From Occallatibacter gabretensis (GTDB lineage Bacteria; Acidobacteriota; Terriglobia; Terriglobales; Acidobacteriaceae), in the NCBI RefSeq assembly GCF_001449115.1, contig NZ_LAIJ01000010.1:248001-312000 (forward strand): DNA of 64,000 nucleotides. The letters run 5' to 3'. Shown here piece by piece: positions 61,316-64,000 of the stretch. The translations under genes and the position numbers were made by a program. Within the stretch, counting starts at the first letter, position 1. Every line of letters starts with the position of its first letter. The notes under the pieces are model-generated. The model did not search any database. It was not told the origin of the DNA and saw only the letters and a program-made list of their open reading frames with translations.

Positions 61316-62422
61316 CTACTTTGTTATGCCAGATACTGAGGCGGCCGCAATAAGCGCGTCGTCGCCTGAGCTTTGCGTGCTGGCGTCGATGGTTCCGTAA
61401 GGAGCCGTCCAGGTGACGCCTATGCCGTAATCAGGCGGCTTCATGCCAGCCCAGATGCTTTCAGCGTTTGTGAGAAGAAAGGTCTTGTATCGCGGCGATG
61501 GAGATACGTGATACAGCAAGGCGAGATTGCGTGCGAAGATGCCTTTGAACTGCGTGCCGTCGCCGCCGCAGTTGGGCTCGCAGGGATCATGGAGAATGCC
61601 GTGCGCGTCGACCAAGATGGGGCTTGTAAGTGTTGCCGCAACTATGGAGCTGGCCTGAGCTAGGAGAGATGAATCATGTGTGCGCGTGTACAGCTCAGAT
61701 AGACCTCCAAGGATAACTCCCTGGTTATAACTCCATGTAGTTCTGTGATTGTTGGCACACTGCGCGTCGAGGCCGTCATTGATGAGATGGTCTGAATTGA
61801 TCATGCCGGTGTGTGAAAACCACTCCCACTCGCGATTGGCCCAATCAAGATAGTGGGCTTGCAGCTTTTTATTTTTCTCGCGCGTGAGTAGATGCGCAGC
61901 GACCGACAGAAAAAGCTCGTTGGAGATTGCATTTTTGTACTTTCTCTCTTTGCTCCACCAGATCCCACCGGAGCAGTTTGTATCCCAGCCTTTGGCCATG
62001 TCTTCAAAGATGGATGCGGACATGTGCAGGTAACGCGGATCGCGGGTGATGTCGTAAACGTCAATCCAGGCGAGTGCCCACCAGCCTTCATCGTCGTAAT
62101 AGTCGTTCAGGAAGCCGGCAGACTTATGCTGAGCCGCAGATAGAGTCGTGGGAAATACGTCTGCGTATTGTTTGTCGCCGGTCACCTGTGTGTAATCAGC
62201 GAGCGTTGTAATGGCGTTGGCGGAGTTCCACCAGCCAGTGGTTTTATAGAGCCCGGTGGCCGGGTCGTACCATGCCTGAAGGCGCTTGATACCGAGTGCG
62301 GCTCGCTGGTGATAAGAAACAGTTTCATTTGCCGCAGCGGCTCCCTGCGTGTCCGCCGAACGGAATGATGTTGCGAAGAGAACGCAGTAGAAAATCCATT
62401 TCAACTTCTGAACTGATGGCAC
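61316..62422 (-). CDS. Glycoside hydrolase family 76 (endo-alpha-1,6-mannanase-like)
   Basis: The 368-residue product has a signal peptide (LKWIFYCVLFATSFRSADTQ). The catalytic DD pair of GH76 stands in FLNDYYDDEGWWALAWIDVY. Other conserved parts: TGWWNSANAITTLADY, GGIWWSKERKYKNAISNELF, TTWSYNQGVILGGLSELY, and CGGDGTQFKGIFARNLALLY. GH76 enzymes cut the alpha-1,6-mannan backbone of yeast and other mannans. Length is normal. 18 bases separate it from the GH92 gene, so one operon is likely. Confidence 0.93.
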   Translation of the reverse strand: MPSVQKLKWIFYCVLFATSFRSADTQGAAAANETVSYHQRAALGIKRLQAWYDPATGLYKTTGWWNSANAITTLADYTQVTGDKQYADVFPTTLSAAQHKSAGFLNDYYDDEGWWALAWIDVYDITRDPRYLHMSASIFEDMAKGWDTNCSGGIWWSKERKYKNAISNELFLSVAAHLLTREKNKKLQAHYLDWANREWEWFSHTGMINSDHLINDGLDAQCANNHRTTWSYNQGVILGGLSELYTRTHDSSLLAQASSIVAATLTSPILVDAHGILHDPCEPNCGGDGTQFKGIFARNLALLYHVSPSPRYKTFLLTNAESIWAGMKPPDYGIGVTWTAPYGTIDASTQSSGDDALIAAASVSGITK

Positions 62423-62440
62423 GTTGCTCTCCTGACTGCG

Positions 62441-64000
62441 CTATTGTTCGTTGTCAGACATAGACGGGGGCGCGGAAGCGGGACTACTTGCCCAGTTCTT
62501 GTTGGGCAGCGGACCCATCGTAAGCACGAGCTCGCCACCGGCAGCAATATCTGAGTGATCAAACCACGCTCTGTTCCACGGATGGCCGTTGAGAGTGGCT
62601 GACTGGATGTACATGTTCTTTGTGGAATTGTTATGGGCGATTATGGTGAAGGTTTTTCCGCTGCCGAGGTGAATGGCCGCCTGATCAAAGATGGGACTGC
62701 CAAGGATGTATGCGGAACTTGAAGGATCGACAGGATAAAAGCCCAACGCGCTCATGGCGTACCAGGACGAGGTTGAGCCCTGGTCGTCCATGCCGGGAAA
62801 TGCGTATCCGGTACGGTCGCTGCCATACATCTGCTCTAGAATCTGGCGTACTAGCTTCTGAGTTTTCCATGGCTGGCCACCCCAGTCGTAGTAATACGCG
62901 GCTTGCTGATCGGGTTGATTGCCCTGAACATATTGGCCGATGACGCCAGTGCAGTCGCGGCAAATTCCTTTTGCGGTGTAGGGCGTTGAGAAGAATTCGT
63001 CGAGCTTGGCGTCGAACTTATCCCTACCTCCGAGGAGATTGATGAGCCCGCGCACGTCGTGCGGCACGAGCCAGAGTGTTGACCAGCCCGAGGCTTCCTT
63101 CATCATGAAGTTGTAGTAGGGCTCGCGTGGATCGAAGGGGGAAATCCATTGACCGTCTTCAGTTTTCCCGCGTATGAAGCCGATGGACGGATCGAAGACG
63201 TTCTTGTAGTTGTGCGCTCTCTTCAAAAACATCTTGTAGTCATCTTGTTTGCCGAGCTTGAGAGCGTATTGCGCGAGTGCGTAGTCATCCCAACTGTACT
63301 CGAGCGTGGTGGCTGCACCAGCTTTGCCGTCGGCGTACGGGGGACTGGGATTGTCCTTGGGAATGAAATCGGAGATCCAGCCGCGCTGCATGTATTCGGC
63401 TAGATGGCCGCGTGGGCCTTTGGGGTCCATCGCGTTTTTCCGCAGATACTCATATGCTGAGGCCCAGTCGAAGTTGAGTCCGCGCTTCCAATCGCCGAGG
63501 TACATGAAGATGGCATTGTCGCCGTGAAAGGAAGTGGCCATGTGACCGGACTCGCGCGCGCGGTCGAGTTGCGAGCGGAGGATATCTACCTTAGTGTTGG
63601 GCTCGAGTAACGTCAGCAGTACGATCTGGTTGCGGCCGGTATCCCAGAAGGGAACAGTGTCGTAGCGGTCGTACTCTGCTGTGTGAAGCTCGCGATCAAG
63701 ACCAGTAAATTGTTCCCCTTTTTTTGCAATCAGGCGTGGACTCGCGAAGGAGTGATAGAGGCAGGAGTAAAAGAGCATGCGCTGCTTTTCTGTGCCTCCC
63801 TTCACCTCGACTTGATTCAGCTTGGATGTCCATGCGTTTTCAGCCTCACGCTTAATGGCATCGAAATCCCAGTTGGGATCCTCGTTGTGGAGTCGCGCTT
63901 CGGCGGCCTCAAAGCTGACGCCGCTGGCAACTTTCACGAGGACTTGTTCGCCTGCAGTGGTTGCATAATGCAGGTAGGCTCCGGCGAATGGGCCGGTGAT
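62441..64000 (-). CDS. Glycoside hydrolase family 92 protein (5' end outside window)
   Basis: The frame is open through the right edge, beyond a GTG at 63937 that is only an internal codon; upstream residues ITGPFAGAYLHYATTAGEQV read straight in. About 519 residues are visible. GH92 motifs include YDTVPFWDTGRNQIVLLTLL, TSFHGDNAIFMYLGDWKRG, YSWDDYALAQYALKLG and MDDQGSTSSWYAMSALGFYP. These enzymes are calcium-dependent exo-alpha-mannosidases, mostly alpha-1,2 or 1,3. With the GH76 it forms an alpha-mannan unit. The N-terminal sandwich domain lies outside. Confidence 0.93.
   Translation of the reverse strand: MTGPFAGAYLHYATTAGEQVLVKVASGVSFEAAEARLHNEDPNWDFDAIKREAENAWTSKLNQVEVKGGTEKQRMLFYSCLYHSFASPRLIAKKGEQFTGLDRELHTAEYDRYDTVPFWDTGRNQIVLLTLLEPNTKVDILRSQLDRARESGHMATSFHGDNAIFMYLGDWKRGLNFDWASAYEYLRKNAMDPKGPRGHLAEYMQRGWISDFIPKDNPSPPYADGKAGAATTLEYSWDDYALAQYALKLGKQDDYKMFLKRAHNYKNVFDPSIGFIRGKTEDGQWISPFDPREPYYNFMMKEASGWSTLWLVPHDVRGLINLLGGRDKFDAKLDEFFSTPYTAKGICRDCTGVIGQYVQGNQPDQQAAYYYDWGGQPWKTQKLVRQILEQMYGSDRTGYAFPGMDDQGSTSSWYAMSALGFYPVDPSSSAYILGSPIFDQAAIHLGSGKTFTIIAHNNSTKNMYIQSATLNGHPWNRAWFDHSDIAAGGELVLTMGPLPNKNWASSPASAPPSMSDNEQ

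Noticed and set aside
1..64000. CRISPR arrays, prophage or insertion sequences
   Set aside because: No regularly spaced direct repeats, phage structural genes or transposase motifs were seen in the window.

Overview
The window reads as a chromosomal segment of a soil-type acidobacterium (Acidobacteriota, class Terriglobia, probably Acidobacteriaceae-like). I infer this from the combination of moderately high GC, very large secreted proteins with FG-GAP and Ig-like repeats, CadC-like winged-helix/TPR regulators, PIG-L deacetylases fused to long C-terminal regions, a DcaP-like porin with a coiled-coil head, a B12-dependent ribonucleotide reductase and many glycoside hydrolases. No 16S rRNA gene is present, so the placement rests on gene style only. 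I see no rRNA, tRNA or CRISPR array.

Layout. 1-770: 5' part of a membrane protein gene with a PH-like domain, cut by the window edge. 0.85-5.7 kb: a secreted TPR/FG-GAP/ASPIC protein translationally coupled to an amidase. 5.7-13.3 kb (minus strand): DcaP-like porin, PIG-L deacetylase, a carboxypeptidase-regulatory-like protein, ribonuclease HII and ribosomal protein L19. 13.3-16.0 kb: a DinB-like gene, then a gene-poor stretch with hairpins, GTTAGC repeats, a Sel1-repeat protein of different codon style and a truncated 8-codon reading frame; this looks like the remnant of a mobile element. 16.0-22.7 kb: GH2 enzyme, divergent 4-alpha-glucanotransferase, heparinase II/III-like lyase. 22.7-32.7 kb: CadC-like regulator, S53 peptidase and FG-GAP protein; the last two share an unusual hydrophobic hairpin inserted in a C-terminal Ig-like domain. 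32.7-44.3 kb: pectate-lyase/NHL protein, SSB, a secreted unknown, a heme O synthase/DUF420/small membrane protein operon, a VapBC-type pair, a membrane protein, shikimate kinase, an EamA protein, a methyltransferase and LptE. 44.6-51.9 kb: membrane pyrophosphatase, GNAT acetyltransferase and class II ribonucleotide reductase with a plausible NrdR box. 52.0-64.0 kb: sugar-degrading genes: GH116, GH94-like, a divergent lactate/malate dehydrogenase, then DUF4965, GH76 and GH92 proteins in one direction.

How the genes work together. Much of the coding capacity is export-oriented polysaccharide attack. GH92 plus GH76 at the right end are the classical exo/endo pair for alpha-mannan, as in fungal cell walls or N-glycans. 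GH116, GH94-like, GH2, heparinase-like and pectate-lyase-fold proteins broaden the substrate range, MalQ handles maltodextrins and the porin could import small products. Housekeeping genes (rplS, rnhB, aroK, ssb, ctaB, lptE, hppA, nrdJ) are scattered between them. Strong intrinsic terminators separate most convergent units. Functional statements come from family motifs read by eye; no search was run.
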